Source of the DNA: Bacteroidota bacterium
Lineage (GTDB): Bacteria; Bacteroidota; Bacteroidia; Chitinophagales; Chitinophagaceae
Length of the DNA stretch: 62,346 nucleotides
Reading direction: 5' to 3'
NCBI GenBank assembly: GCA_013288945.1
Contig: JABDAZ010000013.1
Span: 1-62,346, forward strand
Part shown: positions 1-8,853 of the stretch, piece by piece
Layout of the letters: the number at the start of each line of letters is the position of its first letter
How positions within the stretch are numbered: the stretch's first letter is position 1
Notes under the pieces: generated by a model
What the model saw: the letters and a program-made list of their open reading frames with translations, nothing else
Told to the model about the DNA's origin: nothing
The model's database searches: none
Translations under genes and position numbers: made by a program

Positions 1-98
1 GATTATCATTAAGCTATGATATTATTAAAGCGCATAGCGGTGAAATAAAAGTGAATACAAAAGAAGGCGAATTTACTGAATTTTTGATTACAATTTGA
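1..98 (+). CDS. C-terminal tail of a sensor histidine kinase (5' end outside window)
   Basis: Reading from base 3, the frame encodes about 31 residues ending in a TGA at 96-98. It contains LSLSYDIIKAHSGEIKVN, the last part of a HATPase_c domain (the G2 box lies just outside the window). It is nearly identical to the tail of the complete kinase at 3456-5432 on the other strand, with roughly eight base differences over 114 bases by eye. The similarity runs 16 bases past the stop codon, so these are recently duplicated paralogues. Only this tail is visible, so the input domain cannot be described. Confidence 0.8.
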   Translation, partial: LSLSYDIIKAHSGEIKVNTKEGEFTEFLITI

Positions 99-114
99 AG
101 CGAAATACAAAAAG
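1..114 (+). repeat. Inverted duplicate of kinase 3' end (copy A)
   Basis: Bases 1-114 match the reverse complement of 3440-3553 with about eight mismatches. The match extends beyond the stop codon to the shared CGAAATACAAAAAG and ends abruptly. The copies face each other across a 3.3-kb accessory segment, so homologous recombination could invert it. Confidence 0.8.
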
Positions 115-398
115 ACGAACTGAGTATTTGCATAATGACAGTGTGAAAGGTTGTATGAAATTATTGGACTTTTTATATACAAGATTTGCTACGGCTTGAC
201 CTGTCAAAATCTAATTCAATTTAAATATTTAATAATTGTATTATTGTGAGTTTACGGCATTACAATTGTGTTAGATTTTCCTGCTAAACAAAAATCATAA
301 TTGATATCGAATCCCCATTTTGTTTTTAGCCATTTTGGATTATAATTTAATATAACATACATTGGCACTGCCCAAAATAAACTAACTGATACCTAATC
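99..398. other. Intergenic, no gene seen
   Basis: AT-rich sequence with stops in all frames. I see no convincing coding frame, hairpin or repeat beyond the 16 bases shared with the paralogous kinase copy. Confidence 0.5.
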
Positions 399-1027
399 AT
401 GAATGAAAGGCTGGAAACTTTTTGCGATGGAATTTTTGCGATGGAATTTTTGCGATAGCAATAACCCTGCTCGTCTTAGAAATAAAAGTACCATCGATTG
501 AATCCATACATTCATCTGCGGATGTAGATCATCACTTATTAGCTGATTGGCCATCGTGGTTTGCTTTTTTGCTAAGTTTTATTTCCATGTTCATCGCGTG
601 GGTGAACCATCACCATTTTATGAAACAGATAAGCCCTGAAAAAACATCAAATGTTTTTATGTATGCGCATGGGCTTTTTGTACTAACACTCATTATATAT
701 CCTTTTACCACTTCGTTGCTTGCTGAATACCTCAACACACCATTCCTCAGATTTCCCGTGCTTATTTACTGCATTATGAACACTGTTCATGCAGCAAGCT
801 GGGTGATTATTTGTCATGCTGCACTGCAACCGGTTAATTTGGCGAAAAATGAAGCAAAGTCAAAATATATTGCTGGGCTCAGAAAGAATATATCTTTTAC
901 CGTGTTATTTAATATTGTCATGTGCGTACTTGCATTTTGGTTTCCAATAATAGCAGTAAGCCTTACTGCACTCGCATGGCTCATTTACCTTGTTATGGGC
1001 ATTACACTCAGCCCAATTAGTGATTAG
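399..1027 (+). pseudogene. TMEM175-family (DUF1211) membrane channel-like protein, frameshifted near its start
   Basis: The natural start is the ATG at 399, giving MNERLETFCDGIFA, the hallmark first helix of TMEM175/DUF1211 proteins. That frame stops at the TAG at 456-458 because a 14-base unit is duplicated at 419-446. The rest of the protein continues in another frame, open from a TTG at 422: CDGIFAIAITLLVLEIKVP, then about five more hydrophobic segments with WVNHHHF between them. With one copy of the unit removed the frame is continuous and about 204 residues long. Bacterial family members are putative potassium channels of the inner membrane. The gene may be dead, phase-variable or misread. 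The family call is firm; functionality is not. Confidence 0.8.
419..456 (+). repeat. 14-bp tandem duplication (TTTTTGCGATGGAA x2 + partial third)
   Basis: Unit TTTTTGCGATGGAA occupies 419-432 and 433-446, and its first ten bases recur at 447-456. The extra 14 bases (not a multiple of three) break the TMEM175-like frame. Confidence 0.9.
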
Positions 1028-1097
1028 GAAAATATATTTAAATTGTTCATTAATAAATAAAACTATAAATCATGACTATTGAAGAAAATAAAAATTT

Positions 1098-1490
1098 ATG
1101 AAATACTTTATTGAAGAGGTAATAAATAATAAAAATTTAAATGCCGCCAGTGATATTGTATCAGAAAATTTTACTGAACACGTACCGCTTCCGGGGCAAG
1201 GGCCAGGAAGAGAAGGATTAAAATTTGCACTAAAGTCAATGTTTACCGGATTTCCCGACATGAAATGGACTGTGCAAGAACAAATTGCGGAAGGTGAAGA
1301 AGTTGTAACAAAATTTACCTGGATAGGTACACACAAAGGAGGATTTATGGGAATTGCTGCAACTAATAAAAAAGTTGAAGTTTGGGGAGTAGTAATTGAT
1401 GTTGTCACAAATAAGTTATTTTCCGAAAACAGGCTAATAACGGACAATATTGGATTATTGAAACAATTAGGCATTATAGGTTTGCTATAG
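1098..1490 (+). CDS. SnoaL-like / ester-cyclase family NTF2-fold protein
   Basis: The 130-residue protein has the pattern of the SnoaL-like polyketide-cyclase/ester-cyclase family: FIEEVINNKN, ENFTEHVPLPGQGPGREG, FPDMKWTVQEQIAEGEEVVTK and WIGTHKGGFMGI. These proteins form a small cone-shaped NTF2 fold, and most bacterial copies have no known substrate. No signal peptide, so probably cytoplasmic. An ATG at 1072 (MTIEENKN) looks like the true family N-terminus but runs into a TGA at 1099-1101 in another frame, so a one-base indel near the A-rich stretch at 1090-1094 is possible. I keep the open frame from 1098. Nearby genes are also damaged. Confidence 0.7.
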   Translation: MKYFIEEVINNKNLNAASDIVSENFTEHVPLPGQGPGREGLKFALKSMFTGFPDMKWTVQEQIAEGEEVVTKFTWIGTHKGGFMGIAATNKKVEVWGVVIDVVTNKLFSENRLITDNIGLLKQLGIIGLL

Positions 1491-2265
1491 AAATAATCTA
1501 CCAGTATTTATTAGTTCGCACCAAAACAATTCTTAAAGCTTTAAATAACCGGTTTAACTTTCAAATGGATAAAATGCCGAATATGGTTGTTATTGAAAAA
1601 CCAGGCCTGTAATTAACAGCAAATAAAAAAAATTACGACCGAATTTACCACTGCATAAAGCTGCAAATGTTCATTCACTTTAAAACCAATTCGTTAAAAA
1701 CAATTGCGCCGGGCTACAAGCAACATGCACCTTCAAGTCACAAATTCATCAAAAGTAAAGGCTGTCGTTAATGAATGGCTGAAGAGAATTTCGATATTCT
1801 CAATTTTATAATTTGACTCACTTATTTTTTATTGCAAATTTTTTATGAAATTTTATGACATCAAATCAAGCTACTAAAGAAGCCTACCTTTTTAAATCAT
1901 CTATAAAGCGGTTCGGGAATTGTTCAAGTGGGACCAAATAATTTGAATAGTATAAAATTTTATCGCTTTTTATTTTTTTAATTTTCAAATCAATATCATA
2001 CATGATTTTCAGTAGAGTAATCATGCAACCTTTGGTTCGCTGCCCGGTAACTATAGGTATAATCTGATATACAATTCAAGAAAAATGTTGTAATATTTAG
2101 TCCTGTAAATTACTTTCATCAACTTGTGATAGCCGTATATTTCTCAAATCCCATAAATATCTTCAAAGCTAATGATTGATGTAAAGTCATTTTGATTGCA
2201 ATACCTTTGAGGCATTTTCTTTTATGATGTTTTTTTAATAATGGCAAATAAAATTAGGCGGCATA
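1491..2265. other. Mostly non-coding, possible gene remnants
   Basis: No sizeable intact frame. On the minus strand an open stretch ending at a TAG at 1884-1886 encodes a protein-like tail (see the 1884-2024 entry). The rest is AT-rich with scattered stops, fitting a decayed accessory segment. Confidence 0.45.
1884..2024 (-). pseudogene. Short protein-like fragment, unrecognised
   Basis: From an ATG at 2024 the minus strand encodes 46 residues, ending LEQFPNRFIDDLKR. The frame stays open upstream for about 16 more codons (including PIVTGQRTKGC) until a TGA. The residue mix looks like the C-terminus of a real protein rather than noise, but I do not recognise the family. Likely a remnant. Confidence 0.25.
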
Positions 2266-2430
2266 GTGAGTGTCCTTAAACGAAATAATGTAATAGTTCG
2301 GGGCAAAGGTTCTACGGTTATCATGTTTGCTCATGGCTTTGGATGTGATCTGAATATGTGGAGATATGTTGCTCCGGCTTATTGGCGCATGTGGTCAAAC
2401 CTGTCCGGCGCTTATACTCATATACATTAA
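2266..2430 (+). pseudogene. Truncated RsbQ-like alpha/beta hydrolase
   Basis: From a GTG at 2266 the frame reads VSVLKRNNVIVRGKGSTVIM then FAHGFGCDLNMWRYVAPAY. This is the N-terminus of the RsbQ/KAI2-type alpha/beta hydrolases, including the oxyanion-hole HGFG motif. After about 39 residues similarity stops at roughly base 2380, exactly where a 33-bp junction repeat begins. The frame runs through the repeat to a chance TAA at 2428-2430. The catalytic Ser, Asp and His, all downstream in the family, are missing, so it is non-functional. Full-length relatives are about 270 residues. Confidence 0.75.
2381..2413 (+). repeat. 33-bp junction repeat (copy 1)
   Basis: Bases 2381-2413 match 11356-11388 with one mismatch and contain GTGGTCAAACCTGTCCGGCG. 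Each copy sits exactly at the break point of a truncated gene: the hydrolase here and a DUF1016 nuclease there. Probably the end of a lost insertion sequence. Confidence 0.85.
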
Positions 2431-2542
2431 GCAATAAAATATTATAACAATAAAAATGGAACTTTTCAAACAAATATCTTAGAAGCAAAGCAATGAATTT
2501 ATAATTAACTTTAGGACAAACTAACAGTTAAATTAGCATTGT

Positions 2543-2962
2543 ATGATACGTTTAATGATATGTATCTTTTTTATTAGTTCTGTTATGACTTCCTATGCTC
2601 AATCAACACTTAAAGAAAAAGTGGCTATGGCTTATTATGCAGGATTTGAAAAAAACATCTGGGATTCCGTAGCCGCTCAATTTGCTGATGACTTTACTTT
2701 TACAAGTCCCAATAATGACGATCATATTAATGTACAACAGTTTAAGCAAAAGTGCTGGCCGACTGCCGGATTTATTAAGAAGGTGAAATATATTAAAATG
2801 ATTGAAAAAGGGGATATTTTAATGTTACTGGTGGAGATATATACTTCTGATAACAAGACCATCCGCAACGTGGATGTTTTCAATTTCAACACTTCAAGCA
2901 AAATAAAATCTATTGAAGTGTTTTTTGGTGCCGGCGAAAAATATCCGGGCAACAAATATTGA
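2543..2962 (+). CDS. Exported SnoaL-like (NTF2-fold) protein
   Basis: This 139-residue protein starts with a signal peptide (MIRLMICIFFISSVMTSYAQ) and continues as a small NTF2-like domain: YYAGFEKNIWDSVAAQFADD, then a strand-rich half with EIYTSDNKTIRNVDVFNF and IEVFFGAGEKYPG. The second half is the typical Bacteroidetes SnoaL-like pattern. The signal peptide suggests a periplasmic location. Substrate unknown. No operon partner: the truncated hydrolase lies 112 bp upstream and an empty stretch downstream. Confidence 0.75.
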   Translation: MIRLMICIFFISSVMTSYAQSTLKEKVAMAYYAGFEKNIWDSVAAQFADDFTFTSPNNDDHINVQQFKQKCWPTAGFIKKVKYIKMIEKGDILMLLVEIYTSDNKTIRNVDVFNFNTSSKIKSIEVFFGAGEKYPGNKY

Positions 2963-3455
2963 ATAGCATGCCACATCAAACTAGCAGCTATTAAAATATT
3001 TGCTATTCAGTTAAATGTTTACAATATGATTGTCTAGATTCATAGGTAATAAACAATAACTCATGGGAATTGAGTCGGTCCACAGGCATCTTGTTTTTAC
3101 GATAGTCACCATTTTATTTTATGCATTATCTCTTGAGTAATTTATCAAGTTGATTCCTATAATTTCTCCTTCCTAGCAATTCCAATTTCTCGATTTTAAT
3201 AATATCTGTTGAGCACAAATACATGCCTAAAGGAAATTTATTATCATTGAAAAAATGTTTTCGTATTTTAAAGTTACTTTTAATGCTGCAAACATTTTGT
3301 AAAGATTTAACAGATGTATGTTTTGGCCAGTCAGGAAGTTTTATTTTTCAAATCTTACAAACAATTCTTTCTCTTGGAGTTTATAGAAGTTTAATATTTT
3401 TTTAATGCGCTTAATGAATTATTTTATAAGATAATCTTCCTTTTTGTATTTCGCT
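2963..3455. other. Intergenic, no supported gene
   Basis: A 60-codon frame at 3223-3405 has no family resemblance, so I do not call it. The last bases (from 3440) belong to the inverted kinase-tail duplicate. Confidence 0.5.
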
Positions 3456-3553
3456 TCAAATTGTGATCAAAAATTCAGTAAAATCGCCTTCTTTTGTATT
3501 CACTTTTATCTGTCCGCCGTGCGCTTTAATAATATCATAACTTAATGATAATC
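3440..3553 (-). repeat. Inverted duplicate of kinase 3' end (copy B)
   Basis: Reverse complement of 1-114 with about eight mismatches, covering the last 38 codons of the kinase at 3456-5432 and its first 16 downstream bases. Confidence 0.8.
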
Positions 3554-5432
3554 CCAATCCTGTTCCTTGTCCAGTAGGTTTTGTAGTATAGAAAGGCTGA
3601 AATATTTTATCAACTACTTTCTGTGGAATTCCATTACCATTATCTCTTATACTTATTTCAACTTTATCATTTATCTTTTTTGTTGTAACCGTTATTGCAG
3701 GTTCATAATTTGCGATTTGCTGTTTCGCTTTTTCATTCACTGCATAAAAAGCATTGTTGTAAATATTTAATAATACTCTTGATATATCCTCGGAAACAAA
3801 ATTAATATTGCCAACTGATTCATCATAGTTTGTCATTAATGCAGCATTAAAAGACTTATCCTTTGCCCGTAATCCATGATAAGCAAATTTTAAATATTCA
3901 TCTGCTAATTTATTAATGTCAGTTAATTCTTTCTTTCCACTGCTGGACCTTGTATGCTGTAACATTCCTTTTACTATGCTATCAGCCCTTTTACCATGAT
4001 GATTTATCTTTTCTTCATTTACTTCTATATCATTTGCTATAATTTTTGCTTCATCATAATTGCCCTTATCAATTTCTTCTTTCAGTTCAGTGATCATTTC
4101 TTTATTTACTTCACTAAAATTATTTACAAAGTTTAAAGGGTTTTGAATTTCATGTGCTATTCCTGCGGTAAGTTCACCAAGGCTTGCCATTTTTTCTGAT
4201 TGTATTAATTGTGCTTGTGTTGATTTCAGTTCTGACAATGTAGTTTCTACCTTTTCTTTTTCGCTCATTAATAAAACATTTGCTTTTTTCTTTTGCAAAT
4301 TATTCCGCCATTGTATAAAACCGAACAGCAGAAAAAATATCAATGCAGTTAAAAAAATATACGTTATCAGTTTACTTCTGCTTTTTTCTTTTTCCAATAC
4401 AATATTTGCATCTGCTTCTTTTTTTGAAAGCTCAGCACTAAATACCTGCTGTTGCGTTTCCTGAATATTACTTTGATTTTGCACCACGTTTCTTACACTA
4501 TCAGCAGCTTTCAGATAAAAATATGCGCTGTCAATATTGCCCAATTTATTATAGCTGGCCTGTATATACTCAAGTGCGGTGGCTTCGCCTGCGATGTATA
4601 TACCATTCACTTCCAATACAGATTTTGCAGCGGTTATCGTTTCCTTATACCGGCGCTGATTGAAATACGAAATGGCTTGGTATGTGTAAAATGTTTTTAT
4701 TAAAAAATCACCGTTTTGTTTACAGCTCGCTATTCCAAGAGCAGTTACTGAATCAGCCCCGTGATAATCCATTTTATCTAAGTAAAATTCTGACCAGCAG
4801 TAATAAGATATATCTTTTGCAGCACGCTCTTTTGAACTAGTTACTACAGAATCCATCTTGTGCAGGAACAGCAAAGCAGAATCAAAATTTCCGCCATCAG
4901 AATAATTATTATTAATAAGCTGGAACAGGTGCAACGGTATATCGAAAAAAAGATCTTTATTATCACTAATAAACTCAAGGCCTTTGAAAGCATTTTGCAT
5001 ACTCAGCGCAGAATCATTCAGGTTGTTATAAATAAACGAAATATTATAGTACAGAGTAGCATTAAAATCAGTGATTTTATATTGCTCCGCGAGCTGCAAA
5101 CCTTTTAAAGAAATATTAAGGCCTGCGTTATACTGCGACCTGTTAAAATAATAAAATCCAATACGTGCGTATGCAAGTACCAGATACTTTTTATCGTTTA
5201 TTAAAAATGCATTATTAACAGATTGATTGGCATAATAAAACGAACTATCATAATTATTGCTATAAAACATATAATACATCGAAAGGCTGTCGAGAATATA
5301 TGCTTTGGCTGTATCGCTATTTGTATTGCTTAATTTATTTTTTAAACCAGCAATCGGATTGTCTTGTGCATTTGTCAAGATTACACCTGTTAATAAAAAA
5401 ATTACAACTGAAATTTTTTTGAAATGCTTCAT
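3456..5432 (-). CDS. TPR-containing membrane sensor histidine kinase
   Basis: 658 residues. A signal peptide (about 1-22) is followed by a periplasmic TPR-like helical sensor (about 25-330), a short coiled coil, one membrane helix (about 354-374), a second coiled coil, then a HisKA domain with GELTAGIAHEIQNPLNF (phospho-acceptor His427). The HATPase_c domain has the N box NIYNNAFYAV, G1 DNGNGIP and G2 GQGTGLGLSL. The protein should autophosphorylate in response to a periplasmic or cell-envelope cue. No response regulator is adjacent, so it is an orphan kinase. The architecture is abundant in Chitinophagaceae, and a close paralogue ends at base 98. Confidence 0.9.
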   Translation of the reverse strand: MKHFKKISVVIFLLTGVILTNAQDNPIAGLKNKLSNTNSDTAKAYILDSLSMYYMFYSNNYDSSFYYANQSVNNAFLINDKKYLVLAYARIGFYYFNRSQYNAGLNISLKGLQLAEQYKITDFNATLYYNISFIYNNLNDSALSMQNAFKGLEFISDNKDLFFDIPLHLFQLINNNYSDGGNFDSALLFLHKMDSVVTSSKERAAKDISYYCWSEFYLDKMDYHGADSVTALGIASCKQNGDFLIKTFYTYQAISYFNQRRYKETITAAKSVLEVNGIYIAGEATALEYIQASYNKLGNIDSAYFYLKAADSVRNVVQNQSNIQETQQQVFSAELSKKEADANIVLEKEKSRSKLITYIFLTALIFFLLFGFIQWRNNLQKKKANVLLMSEKEKVETTLSELKSTQAQLIQSEKMASLGELTAGIAHEIQNPLNFVNNFSEVNKEMITELKEEIDKGNYDEAKIIANDIEVNEEKINHHGKRADSIVKGMLQHTRSSSGKKELTDINKLADEYLKFAYHGLRAKDKSFNAALMTNYDESVGNINFVSEDISRVLLNIYNNAFYAVNEKAKQQIANYEPAITVTTKKINDKVEISIRDNGNGIPQKVVDKIFQPFYTTKPTGQGTGLGLSLSYDIIKAHGGQIKVNTKEGDFTEFLITI

Positions 5433-5610
5433 CAGAGTGTTCTTTTATATGTTGTTTACTCATCTTCTTTTATTTCCACTTTGTTCACTGTCAAATTTTA
5501 TTATTGAAGATAATAGTTTTAAAATTCTGCATAAGGCATAAAGGCAGGATAGGCAGGTTGTTTTTATAAAATGTTTAAAATTGTGTTTGCCGGGGTAAGC
5601 AAATATGCAA

Positions 5611-5850
5611 TTAACCTGAAAAGTTAATAACGAAAATTACAAACCCGTATTCTTTATAAAGAGCCTTCATAAGCGTATAAAATAAAAGATCAGCTTTTGG
5701 GATATTGTCAAAATAAAAATAAGCGGTTGGTGTATGCCCCTTAAAAGCTGGTGGAGATTCTGCAACAAATAAATATTTTATTTTTGCAGGCAAATACTTT
5801 TTTTGATAAACTTTATAAATATTAGTATCTATGTTTTCAAAGCCATCCAT
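5611..5850 (-). pseudogene. Truncated ESPP-motif protein (uracil-DNA-glycosylase-like fold suspected)
   Basis: The 79-residue frame has KYLPAKIKYLFVAESPP followed by TAYFYFDNIPKADLLFYTLMKALYK. This is the N-terminus of a conserved family whose ESPP and YFYF motifs resemble the uracil-DNA glycosylase superfamily. After about residue 66 the resemblance stops and the frame ends, and no continuation is visible in other frames, so the gene has probably lost its C-terminal two thirds. It lies at the end of the minus-strand nuclease block. The fold assignment is tentative. Confidence 0.4.
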
Positions 5851-6020
5851 AAATATATCTTACTTGTAGGTGAATACTGCAAAGCTTTATTGGATTCCCA
5901 TTTATGAAATGATACATTAAATCTTCTTTCTTCTAAAAAATATTCAGACTAATAAATAAAATGCAATTTGTTATTATTAACTTTTTATTTCAAATGATCA
6001 ATTATTGTATATACAGTTAC

Positions 6021-8795
6021 CTAACCCAAAGATATACTTGATAGTAATTTTTTGTCACGTTTTTTAAAGGCATCTTCTCCACCCTCTAATTTTAATAGAC
6101 TTTTGCGGTAGTTTAAATTCTCAATTGTAGTGGATGTTATTTCGGTATAAATTTTTCCTTTGGGTACTTCAAGAATATGAATCAATTCGGCATCACCATT
6201 AACAACAAAATTGGCATTGTGTGTTGCAAAAATAATTTGTCTTTCATTCTTTTTTTGTTTGATTAAATCCACTAAATATTCCGCTATTAGCCTGTTATCT
6301 AAATGTGCTTCAGGTTCATCAATCAAAAGAGGTTTCATTCCGGTCATTAATAAGGTTACAACAACGGCTGTACAACGTTGTCCAAATGAACAGGATGTCA
6401 ATGGAGAATTTCCATAAGATCCGATAATTTCAACATTCCCAGAGATATTGTAAATCTGCTTTTTGACGAGTAATTGATAAATTTCAAAATTTGATTTTTT
6501 TTCAAATATTTCTAAGAAGACTTTACTATACAATGTATTTCTATCAAAAGACTTTGTATTTATAAGATCGATAAACTGATCATAAGTTAGATTTAAAAAT
6601 TCTTCATTTTGTTCAATTAAATTTAAGCACCAATAAACATTATCCCATGAAACACTTGGTTTATGATATGTTTTGAAATATTCATAAAATTGTTTGTGTA
6701 ATTCACTTTGGAAACTTTTGAAATTAAAATAATATTCAAATTTTATCTTTTCAACATTTTCATTTTCAATATCCAAATCTCTATTTATTTTTTGAAGTCT
6801 TGTTGTAATTATAGTTTGACATTGGGAAGCCAAATCTTTTAGATCTGCAATTTGATTCTGAAATATCAGTAATTGATTTTTTTTGTTCAGAATCTTATTT
6901 TCTAAATCAACAATTTCATTTGCGATAATAAATATATTGGAAGTAGCTCTTCCTACATCTGCAATACTATCAGGCGTACTTCCAATAGATGTGAAATAAT
7001 CAATTATTTGTTTTTTTAGTGAGGCAAGTTCAAGCAATTTGTCAGATGTTTTTTTGTCTGTAGCTGGAAAAGATTTAGCCCTGTATGAATAACCACTTTC
7101 TATTTTGCTAATTTCTTCAATTTTTTCAATTTCATATATTATACTATTAAGTCGTAATGAATATTCATCAACTGCAACCTTAATTTCAGATTCAGCCATT
7201 AAGTAAATCAAATTATTCAAAAACTGATTATATTGATTTTTGCCATTATTTAATTGTTCAACCTCATTTGAAACAGCTTCAATTTTTTTTGAGAGTTCTT
7301 TGTAAGATTCATTTTCAATGGACGCAATGATTTTCTTATCATTATCCAACGAATTTCTTTTTGAAGAAAGAATATTATTTAAACTTTCTAATTCGGAAAT
7401 GATTTTGATACTATCATTTATAATTTGAAATTTAAGTAATAGTAATTTTTCTTTCTCTTCGTACTCATTTCCGATAGCTCTAATCCTTTCATTAAAAATT
7501 AAATCAGTTAAGTGATTGCTATCTGCAAGCTTCTCAACCCTTCCCTGACTTATAAATTCTATTTCGTTCGTTCCTTTTATTTGTATGCAGGTATTAGCAT
7601 AATTTTTAAGAACGTCTGTATTATCGTCAATTATAATTTTATTGTGGGAAAAGAAATCAGTTTTTTCACCAAGCTTTTCTGCAATAATGTTTATTATAGT
7701 GCTTTTACCTGCTCCTCTACCGCCAATAATACAAGTGAAATATGGACTAAAGAATATCTCGTTTTTTAATTCGCTTAAACAAAATGATTGTTCTGTATTT
7801 GTTTGATCATTTTTGAGCTTGGTATTTTTTGGAAAATCAAATGTTATACTTTCAATTATTCGAAAAGGTTTTTTAGGTTCGCTAATAGATATTTGTTTTC
7901 GATATTGAGATTCATATTTTAATTGTTTCAAACCTTCAAAAATTGGTTCAGCTTTAACCCACAAATTGCAATTACCAAGTCTGTCTTTCTCTTTCGAAGT
8001 GCTAAAAGTATGCGCATCGCTACAATCCAACAGAACAAAATTCTTTAATTGACTTTCCAACGCTCTTTGAGATTTTGAGAACGCATCAACACTTTCTGAA
8101 GCTGTAAATACAAAGTCAACAGAATTAATAATATTAAGTTTTTCCCCTATTGAAGCGTCCCATCTCAATTTTTCCCATTCTGTTTTTCCAATTGCCGTTA
8201 AATATTTTTCTTTAAAAAAATGGTTCTTTTTTAAAAGGGTTAATACTCCTTCTTCCGTAAAATTTAGTGAGTTAAAGCCTACTTCCAGTGGGCTTTGTTT
8301 AATTTCAGCGCTTGCATTCTGGATTATTAACTTACCAAAATTTTCTAAACTATCTTTTGTTAATACCCCGTTCCAAAATGATTGATTTTCTGGCAATAAA
8401 TTATAATTAGAAGATAAGCCAGATATAAATTGCGATCTAATAGTTTCGACACTTAAATCATCAGAAAATATTACATGAAAGTTTATTCGATGCCAAGCAT
8501 CTGTTTTACTTTGACTTCCAAATATTTTTAACCGCAATTCAATCACAGGAAATATCTTTTTTATTTTGGGCAATTTTCCTTCATCAAAATATTTCTTTAC
8601 AATTTCATAACCATCTAAAAATAAATAGTCATTTATGCCTAATACATTAATACTTTCCGGAAGACTATTTAAGTCTTTAATATAGTCTTCCCAAATATTC
8701 TCTTTTCCCCTCCCATAATTTTCAATAATAGAAGCAGGAGTATGAACATGTAAATCCCATTTACTCTAATACGAACCAATATTATTTTTAATCAT
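6021..8795 (-). pseudogene. TrlF-family PHP-domain + SMC-like AAA ATPase, amber codon at position 10
   Basis: The open frame is 6021-8573 (possible TTG start), but coding similarity extends in the same frame to an ATG at 8793-8795. That reads MIKNNIGSY, then TAG (8766-8768), then SKWDLHVHTPAS, a PHP phosphoesterase metal motif (HxH). A Trp would be expected at the stop. The later region has a Walker A (GGRGAGKS), long coiled coils, an ABC-type signature (SFGQRC), a Walker B (PLLIDEPEAHLD) and an H-loop (FATHN), an SMC/RecN-like ATPase. Such PHP-ATPases are proposed DNA- or nucleotide-targeting enzymes often found in mobile and defence regions. Unless the TAG is an error, read through, or bypassed by a downstream start that discards part of the PHP domain, the protein is disabled. 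Confidence 0.8.
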
Positions 8796-8853
8796 AGCTG
8801 TAAATTAGTTGCAAAAATATTTTGAAGAAAAAAGTTGATATATGGACGATAAT

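Noticed and set aside
1076-1474. 132-codon minus-strand frame
   Set aside because: Antisense of the SnoaL-like gene with a Pro/Ser-rich composition typical of shadow frames.
3223-3405. 60-codon plus-strand frame
   Set aside because: Low-complexity, Leu/Phe-rich, no family pattern and no neighbour context; likely chance in AT-rich DNA.
8573-8573. TTG at 8573 as the true start of the TrlF-type gene
   Set aside because: Same-frame similarity extends 74 codons upstream through the PHP HxH motif, so the 5' limit is 8795 with a nonsense codon.
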